Below are positions 47,262 to 56,794 of a stretch of DNA of 64,000 nt, one piece after another. Position 1 is the stretch's first letter; every line of letters begins with the position of its first letter. The stretch comes from Symsagittifera roscoffensis (lineage: Eukaryota > Xenacoelomorpha > Acoela > Convolutidae). The DNA lies in assembly GCF_963678635.1 (NCBI RefSeq), contig NC_087062.1, forward strand, positions 53,950,473 to 54,014,472, given 5' to 3'. The notes beneath the pieces were generated by a model. That model saw only the letters and a program-made list of their open reading frames with translations. It was not told where the DNA came from and did not search any database. The position numbers and the translations under genes are program-made.

Positions 47262-48015
47262 TTGAAACTATTCTGTATTGCTTCTAACACATTAACGTAA
47301 ATATTATTGATTTGCTGGTTGACCAAAAAAAAATAATTTCACTGATCGGTTATTCCGGTTACTAGTAACAACTCGTTCAAAATAGACGAAATACAACGAG
47401 ACAAATTGAACGAGACAAAACCAACAAGACCAGACACGATCATTATGATCAATATTTCCTTAACTCTCCCCCCCCCCCCCCTCGATCCCTTAAACATAAA
47501 CGATCTCTCTAATTCAATCAGAGGCTCAAAGCATAGATCGATGTAGCTACGACAACAACTACTAATACTTTGAAATAAATGTATAGAATCGCGTTTTTCC
47601 TAGGTCCTTGTCCCTAGAAGTCATCATATGGTAAAAGGAGCGGATCGCAGTCACAGCGATACGAATTCATGCAGAAGAAGGTAGTATTTACGATATTCTA
47701 ATCCAATTTGCCCTAGATTATTTCGAAAAAAGTTTCTTGGTGCTGACATCTGCTGTCATTTATCACGAACGACCAAGACGACCGATTCTAAGACAATTCC
47801 AAGTAGATACTAGCCACAACAACGAGCTAATTTCAAATACTGTCGAGCGTCTTTACGGTAGAGCGAAATTGGCTCATGCTGAAATTGACTCAGAAATTGA
47901 GTTGGGGTCTTTTTTCAAATTGATCACCGACTTGGATTTTACCGATTTGGATTAATTAACGCGTGATATATTTCGTGCTATTAACGCTTAAGCAGCAATT
48001 TATTCCGTCTTCCAC
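47262..48015 (+). repeat. Outer direct repeat A (left), about 752 bp
   Basis: Starts TTGAAACTATTCTGTATTGC and ends CCGTCTTCCA, with TG...CA termini. It recurs at 54261-55012 with about 95% identity. The two copies bracket the LTR retrotransposon 48016-54249, in the same orientation. The last 60 bp (ATTAACGCGTGATATATTTC...) are related to the central palindrome region of the 541-bp repeat family in reverse orientation. It contains a C12 homopolymer and a 106-codon ORF. It could be the LTR of an outer element, a pre-existing tandem duplication, or a unit carried by the retroelement. Confidence 0.9.
47635..47955 (+). CDS. Conserved 106-codon ORF inside repeat A (left copy)
   Basis: Open from the codon after an in-frame TAA (47632) to TAA at 47953-47955, with no in-frame ATG. 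It includes HAEEGSIYDILIQFALDYF, a TSAVIYHERPRRPILRQFQV stretch, a charged helix-like VERLYGRAKLAHAEIDSEIE and an acidic tail DLDFTDLD. The right copy (54632-54952) keeps the whole frame with about seven replacements. Lack of ATG suggests an exon or a fragment of a longer coding region. Family not recognised. Confidence 0.45.
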   Translation, partial: KERIAVTAIRIHAEEGSIYDILIQFALDYFEKSFLVLTSAVIYHERPRRPILRQFQVDTSHNNELISNTVERLYGRAKLAHAEIDSEIELGSFFKLITDLDFTDLD

Positions 48016-48112
48016 TGCTATACAGTGTATAGTAAAGAAACTCATTGTGTCAGATGGACCATACAAAACTAAAACAAGAAATAGATTACTATACTGATAT
48101 AGTTACTCGGCG

Positions 48113-48144
<32 letters not shown>

Positions 48145-48383
48145 ACATATATAACCAGTTGGTATATTTATATAATCTATAGAGATCTGTGATAATACGA
48201 TACTTTGAAAAACTAAAACTCATTATGTACTAGTTTCTATGAGTTATGATTCTCACATGCTTCGAGGTCAGTCCAAAGCCGAAAGACAGAGTCTCAATTA
48301 ACAAACTGAATTTAATTTAACCGCTCGATCTTATTTCGGACATCATTCAGAATCTCAAGTCATCTAACAACTTTCCGTGGGTA
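48016..48383 (+). mobile_element. 5' LTR of Mag-like Ty3/gypsy element (368 bp)
   Basis: Begins TGCTATACAGTGTATAG and ends TTTCCGTGGGTA. An identical-length copy is at 53882-54249. It contains an AT dinucleotide run (48116-48141) and a TATATTTATATAATC stretch that could act as a promoter. It is followed 5 nt later by a primer-binding-site candidate. The few differences from the 3' copy point to recent insertion relative to the decayed pol. Confidence 0.9.
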
Positions 48384-48387
48384 TAAC

Positions 48388-49476
48388 ATGGCGCAGCCAG
48401 CAGTTACGAAAAACCCATTAGGAATTTCGCCATTCTGGCAGAAAGCCTCGGCGGACCCACCAATAGAAAGGGAGAAATGGAATCAACAGTTATTTCTAGG
48501 AATCATTGCCAAAGATGGAATAGACTTATCAAAACTACTTCAAAATCCTCCTGCAATTAGACGACCTCAAGAACCGGGACACGAACTTCCCATCGATGGG
48601 GAGACTAATGTTCAGATTCGTGACCGCAATCTTCGTAACCAAGAGAAAAAAGTGACATGGGAAAACCAAGGTGCACACTTAGATAACTTAGGCCCAACTG
48701 TGGACGGCGTCCCATGAGACGAAGCGGATATCAAATGTTGAAGTTACATTTACCTATGTCTGGGAGCTGAAGGCCAACGAAGAGTATCACAATATTACCT
48801 AGATCTTAGGATACAAGAGGTTACCACCAGAAGTTTTTGGGATCGTCTGAAACGTCTATTTGTGAAAGAACGAAATGTCACCTTCGATAGATATGAGGCG
48901 TTTACCCGAAAACAAGGGAAAACAGAATCACTCGAACAGTACCACTACGGAGTTCTTCAATAGGGTATAGGGAATTTCAAATGCGTGAATTGTAATGATG
49001 GAAGACTTGAAACAGAAATCATCAGGGACCTTTTCACCGCCAATATGTCCAACGACGAAGTGCAAAAAGATCTTCTGGCAGAAACAAAAACGCCTGAGCA
49101 AGCCTTAGAATACGCGATTCGAAGAGAGAAAGGTTAAGAAAACCAATTACTCATCCGAAAACAGGGATCAGCACCGAACACGCAAATAACCACAGTGAAA
49201 TCGGAACCAGTTGGTTTCATAGCAAAGAGGGGCAACAACACCTACAACAACAACAACCGCTATTCATCAAGGGGAGGACGACAACGTCAACAATCACAAC
49301 AGCAATGTGGTTACTCTCAGCGACAGTCAACGGACCAAAAACAACGATGTTTCAAATGCGGAAATCCTTTTAGGCCAGGGCATCTGCAACAATGTCCTGC
49401 GAAAGATAAAATATGCAACAAGTGTACAGAACGAGGACACTACGCACGTTTATGTAAATCATCCACGTTTATGTAA
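48388..49476 (+). pseudogene. Mag-like gag, broken by frameshift and stops
   Basis: Starts MAQPAVTKNPLG at 48388. The first frame ends at 48717. The next part (from about 48755, CLGAEGQRRVSQYY...) carries the conserved capsid-like region with RNVTFDRYEAFTRKQ and SLEQYHYGVL, then an in-frame TAG near 48961, and another stop near 49136. The nucleocapsid part (49195-49476) is Q/N/R-rich and has two zinc knuckles, CFKCGNPFRPGHLQQC and CNKCTERGHYARLC, as in the gag at 18.6 kb. Gag would form the virus-like particle core of the retrotransposon. This copy cannot make the full protein. Confidence 0.88.
48389..48403 (+). other. Candidate primer-binding site
   Basis: TGGCGCAGCCAGCAG lies 5 nt after the LTR end. 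It starts with TGG, complementary to a tRNA 3' CCA, as in Ty3/gypsy elements (TGGCGCAG type). It overlaps the first codons of gag. Confidence 0.65.
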
Positions 49477-49500
49477 ATCATCCACTACGCACGTTTATGA
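49441..49500 (+). repeat. 20-bp direct duplication at the gag/protease junction
   Basis: CACGTTTATGTAAATCATC occurs twice in tandem and a partial third copy (CACGTTTATG) follows. It introduces a stop in the gag frame and separates gag from the protease frame. Confidence 0.85.
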
Positions 49501-51981
49501 GGTCAATGCTATTCAAGAGGATCAAACAGCAGAACAGATATCCCAAGATAGAGACGTAGCTGCATATGTAAACTACATGCAAGCGGGCGATTTAATTCCG
49601 AGAAGGGAACTCGTACACACAGACGATTCAACTGCGAATTCAATTCGTTTCGAAAGCAAATCAGTCAACCAAATTGACGAATTTGATCTCAAAGGACACT
49701 TAGTGAGGGTTCGATGTGGCCAAAACGACTTAGTGTTTATCGCGGACACCGGATCGCCGACATCCTTCATCAACCAACAGGCGGCGAATCTGATAGTATC
49801 GACAGTAAAATCAGCAAGACGGGTTCAGACAACCAAAACCGATGAGGCGAACAGAATGATCTGCTACAATGGATATAAAATTCCATCATTCTGAAGAGTT
49901 GTAACACCCATTGAATCCGGAGGATGGACTCTCGACACAACTTCGCTGATAGTTGTGGACGACAAACGAGCAAATATCCTTGGCAGAAACATTCTACCGC
50001 AAATAGGAATTCAACTGAAACAAACACCAGCTGGTAAGTCAATTAATACAATTTCCGAAGATACAAATTGCTCAGATCAAAAAATAACCAACTGGGTGAA
50101 AACATCTTATCCTGGCTTATGTACAAGAATCGGTAGGGCACGTAACCACATGGTGCATACAACATTCCTAAAGGGATTTAAGGCATTGCAACAAAAAGGT
50201 AGAAGAATCCCTATACACATCCAAGAAAAAGTAGAACAAGAAATTCGATCTCTCATAGATCAAAGGCATATTGTCAAATTGGAAAAAAGTAGTGACCAAC
50301 AATTTATCAGCCCTACAGTCATTACAGTCAAAAAAGACCAATCGATTGAATTGGCTATGGATTCGAAACAAAATAATAAAATGATACATAAGAACAAGTA
50401 TCAAATGCAAAACATTGATGTACTACTCGATAATGCCGCTCAATCAGCGCAGCAAGGCCACAATAAGCCAGGTACCACACTATTTTCGACAATAGACCTT
50501 CGGTATGCGTACAGCCAGTTAAAACTGGACGAAGCAACGCGGAAACAATGTAAATTTAAGATAGCGCAAGTTTAAATCTAGCAGTGAATTCAAATCCGTA
50601 CGGAACGTTTCACACACAAAAGCTCGACCGGAACGGTTCTCATTCAGATTCATTTGAAACAAATAACGCGTTCACTTTGAATAGTCACAAGTCAACATTC
50701 AGTCGGTCAGGAAATTGTCAACAATCTGAAATCCAGAACTTCGAATTAAAAAATCAAACGATAATATTCATCAACACACCGCCATGAATCGCCAAATTTC
50801 CCACTCTGCATCTGGAATGTCGTTGCCGCCGTTCCAGCGGATACTCCGAAAATGTCACAAGGGAGCACAAACAACGATTTCATTCCACCCAAAGAACATC
50901 TCTTCATTCGACACCTACAAACAATTACACAAAGACTTAAACTTCAGCGACACGTCACATCAAGTAATACCGTCAAAAGATAGTGTAACATTTCAACCAA
51001 TCCCCGTGAACCAAGCCTGCCAAACAGACCAGAAGGAGGAGACCCAACCATGCTTAGCTACAGCAGTCACAGAGGAAGAGGATGTGGCAATGTATCGGCG
51101 TCAACTTCGAAACGTGTTCGACAGTTCCTTTCTAGCTGCAGCAACCAAGAAAGACAGATCGCTCAACCCACAGCTCAATATGGTTAAAAGTCAAAAATGG
51201 GACAACATCAAATCATGCTACGGACCCTATTTCTACGACGTCCGACACAGGCTCTCAGTGCGAGATGGCATCCTCTTATACGACGATCGCGCAGTGATCC
51301 CAAAACAACTCCGCCAACTCTGGTCGACTCACTGCATTTAACACACCCTGGGCAAGGTGGGATGCTTGAAGCAGCGCGTAACATATGGTATCCGTACCTT
51401 CACAGAGACATCGTTGCCAAAACTGTAAAGAGTGCAGACAAAAAGGTTAAAACCTAAAGGTTATATCGGGGCATTCTCATTTCACGTCATTAGACGCGGT
51501 CGTTAAACCAAACGAAGAAATATAACTGGATTTTGCGGGGCCGCTACCGGATGAAAATAATAAGGATGTCTACATTCTGGTAGGGGTCGATCGCTTCTCC
51601 CGTTTTCCCTCAGCAAAGGTCGTCACAAATAATAAGGCGGACACCATAATTCGTTTTATGCAAACCCACATAGTCAACCATGGGGTACCTCGAAACATAC
51701 GGTGTGATCAGGCACAAGGGTTTCGAGCGAAAAAATTTATGTTATACTGCAAGGATAAAAACATCAAACTAATTTTTGCACCAGTCGATGATCACCGATC
51801 CATTGGTATGGTGGAACGACTAATAAGAACACTAAAATCAAGACTCTCGGTAATGAAAATTGATAATCGTAATAAACCATATAAACTTGCATCAGACGTG
51901 GCTGAGTTTATCAAGACTCTAAGAGTAACACCTAACGCGACAACAAAAACAACCCCATTCGAAGCGCATTTTGGTAGATAA
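49490..51981 (+). pseudogene. Mag-like pol: protease, truncated RT, integrase
   Basis: Protease: LVFIADTGSPTSFI (DTG active site, near 49731-49775) and the ILGRN flap-end motif at about 49976. RT: fingers (ISPTVITVKKDQSIELAMDS) and the first catalytic region (FSTIDLRYAYSQLKL near 50487-50525) are present in ORF 49955-50575. The palm with the YxDD box and nearly all RNase H are missing; about 200 bp of unrecognisable frame follows and the linker before integrase starts near 50784. Integrase: H-H half of the zinc finger (LHLTHPGQGGML), C-C half degraded, then LDFAGPL (first D), RCDQAQGF (second D) and MVERLIRTLK (E). The Q codon before LDFAGPL is now TAA. Non-functional; an internally deleted copy. 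Confidence 0.88.
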
Positions 51982-52001
51982 CCAATACACCGCTAAGCAA
52001 T

Positions 52002-52460
52002 ATGGCCACATCTCCAAAATCGTCAAACCTATCATGGGAAAACACCAAACTTGCTTGTTTAGACCAAAGGCTCCTTACCAAACCCGCTCTAACCGCAGAA
52101 GCCATGTGGAATAGGGATGTGAACAGCGAGGACGAGCTGGATATTAACTATCGACAAAGTCAACAGGAACCACAACTAGTGCCAGACAACAAACCATCCT
52201 CATCAAAAAGCACAACCGTCACCAAACCAACGCTGGCCGCAGAACCAGTAACCCCATCGGGGAAGAGGAAGGCAACCACTCCAGCCGAGGAACCGCATAG
52301 ATTTAGTGGGTGGGACAGTAGCGACGAGGATTTCGACCGTCAACTATTGGCTCGATTCCCTATAGGTGCGCACTTACCTTTAACTAATACCGCCTACGAT
52401 CTCATAAAAGAAAAACGTAAATTTCTGAGCAAAAAACAGGCCACAACATTGAAAAAATAA
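52002..52460 (+). CDS. C-terminal tail of pol (post-integrase), intact frame
   Basis: 152 codons directly after the integrase core, one frameshift away (FEAHFGR then NTPLSNMATSPKSSNLSWENT). It reads as the integrase C-terminal tail: SNLSWENTKLACLDQRLLTK followed by a charged S/T/P-rich region and GWDSSDEDFDRQLLARFP. No chromodomain seen. Confidence 0.6.
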   Translation: MATSPKSSNLSWENTKLACLDQRLLTKPALTAEAMWNRDVNSEDELDINYRQSQQEPQLVPDNKPSSSKSTTVTKPTLAAEPVTPSGKRKATTPAEEPHRFSGWDSSDEDFDRQLLARFPIGAHLPLTNTAYDLIKEKRKFLSKKQATTLKK

Positions 52461-52509
52461 GGACAAGAATACCTATACGAACTTTAACAGCGCAAGAAAA
52501 AAACAAAAA

Positions 52510-53091
52510 ATGGAATGGGCACCAATAGTTTTTCTTGAAGATCGCTTTAAAGGTCCGCAGGCTACCATTAACACAAAACTAGGACAGAAAATCGATCAAG
52601 TGGCCAGAAAATCAGGCACTATCGCCAGGAAAATCAAAAACCCAGGTGTGTTCGGGGCACAGATTAAAATTTTGGAAAACGGCTCGATTATTAATTACTC
52701 ACCACACACCGCTTGGGTTCGGGAGGATGGTAAGCAGCCACGGGTTATAAGACACGATGGTCTCGCTTTTGTGCCGGATCCACGGGTCTATGGAAAATGT
52801 CGCCCAGCAGCCCTTAAAGACTTTGTGGCTTATAAACATTTACCTCGAGCCAAACCTCGTGTTTTAGCAAAAAGCCCAAAACTGGATAGAGCGAAACAGA
52901 CCACCAAGCAGGTGGTACAAGACACGCGGAAGACACAGGAAACCTGGAACAGCTTCTCTCGCAATCCCAAAAAAGACGTGCACTGGGCCATGACGGCCTA
53001 TTCAAAAGGGTTCATACAAAGACAAGAGCTACTTCAGCTAATCAAGACACTGCAGCGATACCCAAGCCAACTGGTAAACAAAACCCGATAA
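52510..53091 (+). CDS. Element-encoded ORF of unknown function, 193 aa
   Basis: An ATG-initiated frame (MEWAPIVFLEDRFKGPQ) between pol and the 3' LTR. It is basic, with a compact-looking region (GSIINYSPHTAWVREDGKQP and RHDGLAFVPDPRVYGKC) and then a K/R/T/Q-rich tail. No transmembrane segment or signal peptide, so it does not look like an envelope. It may be a second C-terminal extension of pol or an accessory protein. Frames differ from both neighbours. Confidence 0.55.
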   Translation: MEWAPIVFLEDRFKGPQATINTKLGQKIDQVARKSGTIARKIKNPGVFGAQIKILENGSIINYSPHTAWVREDGKQPRVIRHDGLAFVPDPRVYGKCRPAALKDFVAYKHLPRAKPRVLAKSPKLDRAKQTTKQVVQDTRKTQETWNSFSRNPKKDVHWAMTAYSKGFIQRQELLQLIKTLQRYPSQLVNKTR

Positions 53092-53111
53092 GCAAATTAA
53101 AGAAAAGCTGA

Positions 53112-53858
53112 CTCGAAAATGCTGATATCGAATTCGAATGCGATACATCCATATCTCTAACAGATACCAATCTTACTCGAAGAACGCCTTCCCCCAAAAA
53201 ACCAGCTCCTAAAAGATTGGATACTAAGAAAACGCCAGAAGAGTTCGATCAACAATGTCGCCGATCGATGAGAAATAGAACCATTGCGTTGGCCGGAAAA
53301 CTGGGCAACGCTATACCAATTAGCACTATTGAATCACAAAGCAGTGATATTCGCAATGTGGTATGTCAGGTAGAAGTAATACCTACTCCAAAAAACAGCA
53401 CACAAAGTCAAACCGCCATCACACCGCAACAAAATCAACAAGAGGTGATTTCCTTGTCATCATCTGTAGAATGCGTGGAAATCCAGTTGGAGTCTGACAC
53501 ACCGGAAAATATTAGGGCACGCAGCGAACAAAAGGACGACGTTCACATGTCTCCAAAACAAACGGACAACCAGACAGAGTCTACAATGCAAGCGGCTTCA
53601 CAACAAAGGGCAATGAGTACTCGAAACGTCCTAGACAGACCACCACAGGCCACTACCCCGGATGCAAGCTTCATAAAGAATTTTGACTCAGCGATGAAGC
53701 TCTTAAAGGAAATCTTCTCGCCCATCAAGAAATCAATGACGTTCCGAAGAGAAAAAGAAAACACGTCAACCAGCTCTGTTAACAAAACACCTTCATCATC
53801 CAACGTATCAAATCAGGAAACCACATCAACCGGGGACAAATCCATAAAGAAAATGTAA
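53112..53858 (+). CDS. Element-encoded ORF of unknown function, about 248 codons
   Basis: Open from just after a TGA near 53109 to the TAA at 53856-53858, with no ATG until well inside. It is serine-, threonine- and glutamine-rich and largely disordered-looking, with a possible amphipathic segment FIKNFDSAMKLLKEIFSPIK near its end. It probably continued the preceding ORF before a stop or frameshift. It ends 10 bp before the polypurine tract. Confidence 0.5.
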   Translation, partial: LENADIEFECDTSISLTDTNLTRRTPSPKKPAPKRLDTKKTPEEFDQQCRRSMRNRTIALAGKLGNAIPISTIESQSSDIRNVVCQVEVIPTPKNSTQSQTAITPQQNQQEVISLSSSVECVEIQLESDTPENIRARSEQKDDVHMSPKQTDNQTESTMQAASQQRAMSTRNVLDRPPQATTPDASFIKNFDSAMKLLKEIFSPIKKSMTFRREKENTSTSSVNKTPSSSNVSNQETTSTGDKSIKKM

Positions 53859-53868
53859 TTTTCATTCC

Positions 53869-53881
53869 AGAAAATGGGAAA
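53869..53881 (+). other. Polypurine tract of the LTR element
   Basis: AGAAAATGGGAAA lies immediately upstream of the 3' LTR start TGCTATACAG, the expected position of the plus-strand primer. It confirms that the LTR begins at TGCTATACAG. Confidence 0.8.
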
Positions 53882-53978
53882 TGCTATACAGTGTATAGTA
53901 AAGAAACTCATTGTGTCAGATATGACATACAAAACTAAAACAAGAAATAGATTACTATACTGATATAGTTACTCGGCG

Positions 53979-54010
<32 letters not shown>

Positions 54011-54249
54011 ACATATATAACCAGTTGGTATATTTATATAATCTATAGAGATCTGTGATAATACGATACTTTGAAAAACTAAAACTCATTATGTACTAGT
54101 TTCTATGAGTTATGATTCTCACATGCTTCGAGGTCAGTCCAAAGCCGAAAGACAGAGTCTCAATTAACAAACTGAATTTAAGTTAACCACTCAATCTTAT
54201 TTCGGACATCATTCAGAATCTCATGTCATCTAACAACTTTCCGTGGGTA
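53882..54249 (+). mobile_element. 3' LTR of Mag-like Ty3/gypsy element (368 bp)
   Basis: Same start and end as the 5' LTR with a few substitutions and small indels. After its end, CTTTGCGTGGGT repeats the last bases of the LTR (CTTTCCGTGGGT) almost exactly before repeat A begins. No target-site duplication matches the bases before the 5' LTR. Confidence 0.9.
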
Positions 54250-54260
54250 CTTTGCGTGGG

Positions 54261-55012
54261 TTGAAACTATGCTGTATTGCTTCTAACACATTAACGTAAA
54301 TATTATTGAGTTGCTGGTTGACCAAAAAAATAATTTCACTGATCGGTTATTCCGGTTACTAGTAACAACTCGTGTTCAAAATAGACGAAACACAACGAGA
54401 CAAATTGAACGAGACAAAACCAACATGACCAGATACGATCATTATGATCAATATTTCCATAACTCTCCCCCCTCGATCCCTTAAACATAATCGATCTCTC
54501 TAATTCAATCAGAGGCTCAAATCATAGATCGATGTAGCTACGACAACAACTACTAATACTTTGAAATAAATGTATAGAATCGAGTTTTAATTTTTCCTAG
54601 GTCCTTGTCCCTAGAAGTCATCATATGGTAAAAGGAGCGGATCGCAGTCACAGCGATACGAATTCATGCAGAAGAAGGTAGTATTTACGATATTCTAATC
54701 CAATTTGTCCTAGATTATTTCGAAAAAAGTTTCCTGGTGCTGACATCTGCTGTCATTTATCACGAACGACCAAGACGACCGATTCTAAGACAATTCCAAG
54801 TAGATACTAGCCACAACAACGAGCTACTTTCAAATACGGTCGAGCGTCTTTACAGAAAAGCGAAATTGGCTCATGCTGAAATTGACTCAGAAATTGAGTC
54901 GGGGTCTTTTTTCAAATTGACCACCGACTTGGATTTTACCGATTTGGATTAATTAACGCATGATATATTTCGTGCTATTAACGCTTGAGCGGCAATTTAT
55001 TCCGTCTTCCAC
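54261..55012 (+). repeat. Outer direct repeat A (right), about 752 bp
   Basis: Direct copy of 47262-48015, starting TTGAAACTATGCTGTATTGC and ending CCGTCTTCCA. Differences are substitutions and small indels, including a shorter C run (CCCCCC) and an added TTTTAAT. It starts 11 bp after the end of the 3' LTR. Confidence 0.9.
54632..54952 (+). CDS. Conserved 106-codon ORF inside repeat A (right copy)
   Basis: Same length and frame as 47635-47955, no internal stop and no in-frame ATG. Replacements relative to the left copy are few (for example A to V, I to L, GR to RK, L to S, I to T). The unbroken frame in both copies, despite indels elsewhere in the repeat, hints at coding constraint or a recent duplication. 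Confidence 0.45.
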   Translation, partial: KERIAVTAIRIHAEEGSIYDILIQFVLDYFEKSFLVLTSAVIYHERPRRPILRQFQVDTSHNNELLSNTVERLYRKAKLAHAEIDSEIESGSFFKLTTDLDFTDLD

Positions 55013-55953
55013 ATTGAATTGAAGCATGGAATTTGGTCTATTTAAAACTTCGCCATATGCAAAATATATAATTTTGTACTTGACAGCGTGTGTGGGTATT
55101 TACAAAAAAAAAACTTTTTAGAACATTTTTTTTGGAAATTTCATCATTTTTCTAACGAACACTACTTCGTAGACCTTGAAAAGAGCAGTCATCACATTTA
55201 GTGCACATTCAAGCAGTCAGCACTTTTCTATAAAAACAAACAATTTCGGAATGAGCGAACGATTGAAAAGCCAATGTATTTTCTCCTTCAACGGTTATCA
55301 TGTTCCACATTGCGAAATAAATTGCGGTATTATCATTTATTCCAAATCTCCAATTACTGCCAAGTAGTACATGTATACGGGTGAAATATATATGGATGAA
55401 CTAACTGAAAGCCCCGCACATAATCAAGAAAACAGTTGCAAATTCCTTTGAATCAATGGAATAGTTGTTTACTGTTTCAACGCTTAGTTGTCCAAGAATT
55501 TCCAAAATGAGAAGTACAAATTCATTCTACCGTCAAACTTGTATTATCCTTTTTCACGCAGAAAAGAACACAGTTCAAGTGTAGAATGTCAATTACAAAA
55601 CCAGTCGACATTGAACAATCTTGGTGAGCCTGAAATCAAAAAAACTAAGCAATGCACTCTTTTTGAAATTTCCTTCACGCAGTTGATTTGATCTAGAAAA
55701 AAAACGTAGTCATCAGATGTCAAATATTCGTCTCATTTTTGTATATCTATGTTAAGGACGCAGTTGCAACTTCCCCTCAATCAATCGACAGCTCTCGGTA
55801 GAATTACTAGGATAACAGCTACAACTACAACTAACTAATTCAATTGAGTAAATAAAGCACGGTTGGAAATTTATGTACACATTGCAGCATTTTTTACGCG
55901 AAGAATTAAGGTAATCGGTTCGTGGAAAAATTCAGATTATCATGAAATGGATG
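55013..55953. other. AT-rich stretch, no gene supported
   Basis: Short ORFs (55176-55367, 55488-55691) without recognised domains. The transcript end of the LysM gene lies at its right edge. Confidence 0.45.
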
Positions 55954-55959
55954 TTTATT
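55954..55959 (-). terminator. Possible poly(A) signal of the LysM gene
   Basis: TTTATT on the plus strand is AATAAA on the minus strand, about 210 bp after the stop of the LysM-domain exon. Confidence 0.4.
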
Positions 55960-56168
55960 GAATTCATCGACTAAAACTAAAAATATCTTTCTAAAATTCT
56001 GTTTCTATAGAAGAACACTAAACAAAAACTCTTGGGTATATTGTGGTAAAACATTTATACAAATTAAAATTAAGCGGGCGAGTGCTACTACTGTAACTGT
56101 CCAACAGTTCAAAATAAGTTCTTTTCGATGTTCAGTAATGCAAGTACACTATCTCTTACAAGCTTAGG

Positions 56169-56794
56169 TTACAATTCATAGAGTTCATCATGTCTTTTGC
56201 TCTCGGGAAAAAACGAAGTTGTTGAATTATGACCAACTTTCTTGTCTTTCTTCTTATCTTGTCTTGTAACTGTCGCTGTTTTATTCTGCAAATTAAAAAG
56301 CGATTCGCTGCTACTCGAAGAATTCATTGCGCTACATGAGCTGTTCTGCTGTAATTTCTCCACATTTGACTTGGTAACTTCCAGCATTGTGTCAAACTTC
56401 TTGAAGATGTCTGAAATGTCGGGCGACGGCGGAGTGTTGCCGCGTTGCGTCGTCGAATGTCCATTTTGGGTTAACCCTTTTTGCAAGTCAGCATCTGGAT
56501 TCAAAAGATGTCCATTTGACTTCGAAGTAGCTTGTATTGTTACTGGTTGTGATCTTGGTGTCTGTATGCCATTCTTACTGGTTGTTTTGTTCTGCTTACG
56601 TTGCTTGTTTTCGAGAGAGTGGATTTCGTCGTTAAAGGTGTGAGCACCGTCTTGGGATACCAAAGTCATGTCTACTGGTATAACGTCAGGACAGGGAACG
56701 AGGATGGTATCTTTGAGGAAGAATGCTTCGTTCGTGTAGAGCTTGTTAATTCGCTTTAACTGTTCTATGCTGATGTTGTACTTCAGGGATATTG
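56169..56794 (-). CDS. LYSMD1: LysM-domain protein (LYSMD1/2 type), 3' exon
   Basis: The minus-strand terminal exon starts after acceptor GTTTTAG at 56795-56796 and ends at the stop 56169-56171, about 207 codons. It opens inside a LysM domain: ISLKYNISIEQLKRINKLY then NEAFFLKDTILVPCP, the second half of the motif in animal LYSMD1/2 proteins. The first half (VxxGDTLxG) must lie in an upstream exon. A long hydrophilic S/T/N/Q-rich linker follows, then DISDIFKKFDTMLEVTKSNV, resembling the conserved helical motif of LYSMD1/2, and a short acidic end DELYEL. LYSMD1/2 are intracellular proteins of poorly known role. No matching upstream exon is visible in 56795-57180; beyond that lies retrotransposon DNA, so the preceding intron probably hosts those insertions. 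The choice between LYSMD1 and 2 is tentative. Confidence 0.8.

Noticed and set aside
48116-48141. AT dinucleotide run as a separate microsatellite locus
   Set aside because: It is inside the LTR and recurs at the same place in the 3' LTR, so it belongs to the element.
56242-56643. Plus ORF with hydrophobic, Cys-rich product
   Set aside because: Antisense shadow of the LysM exon, whose domain and motif evidence is clear.
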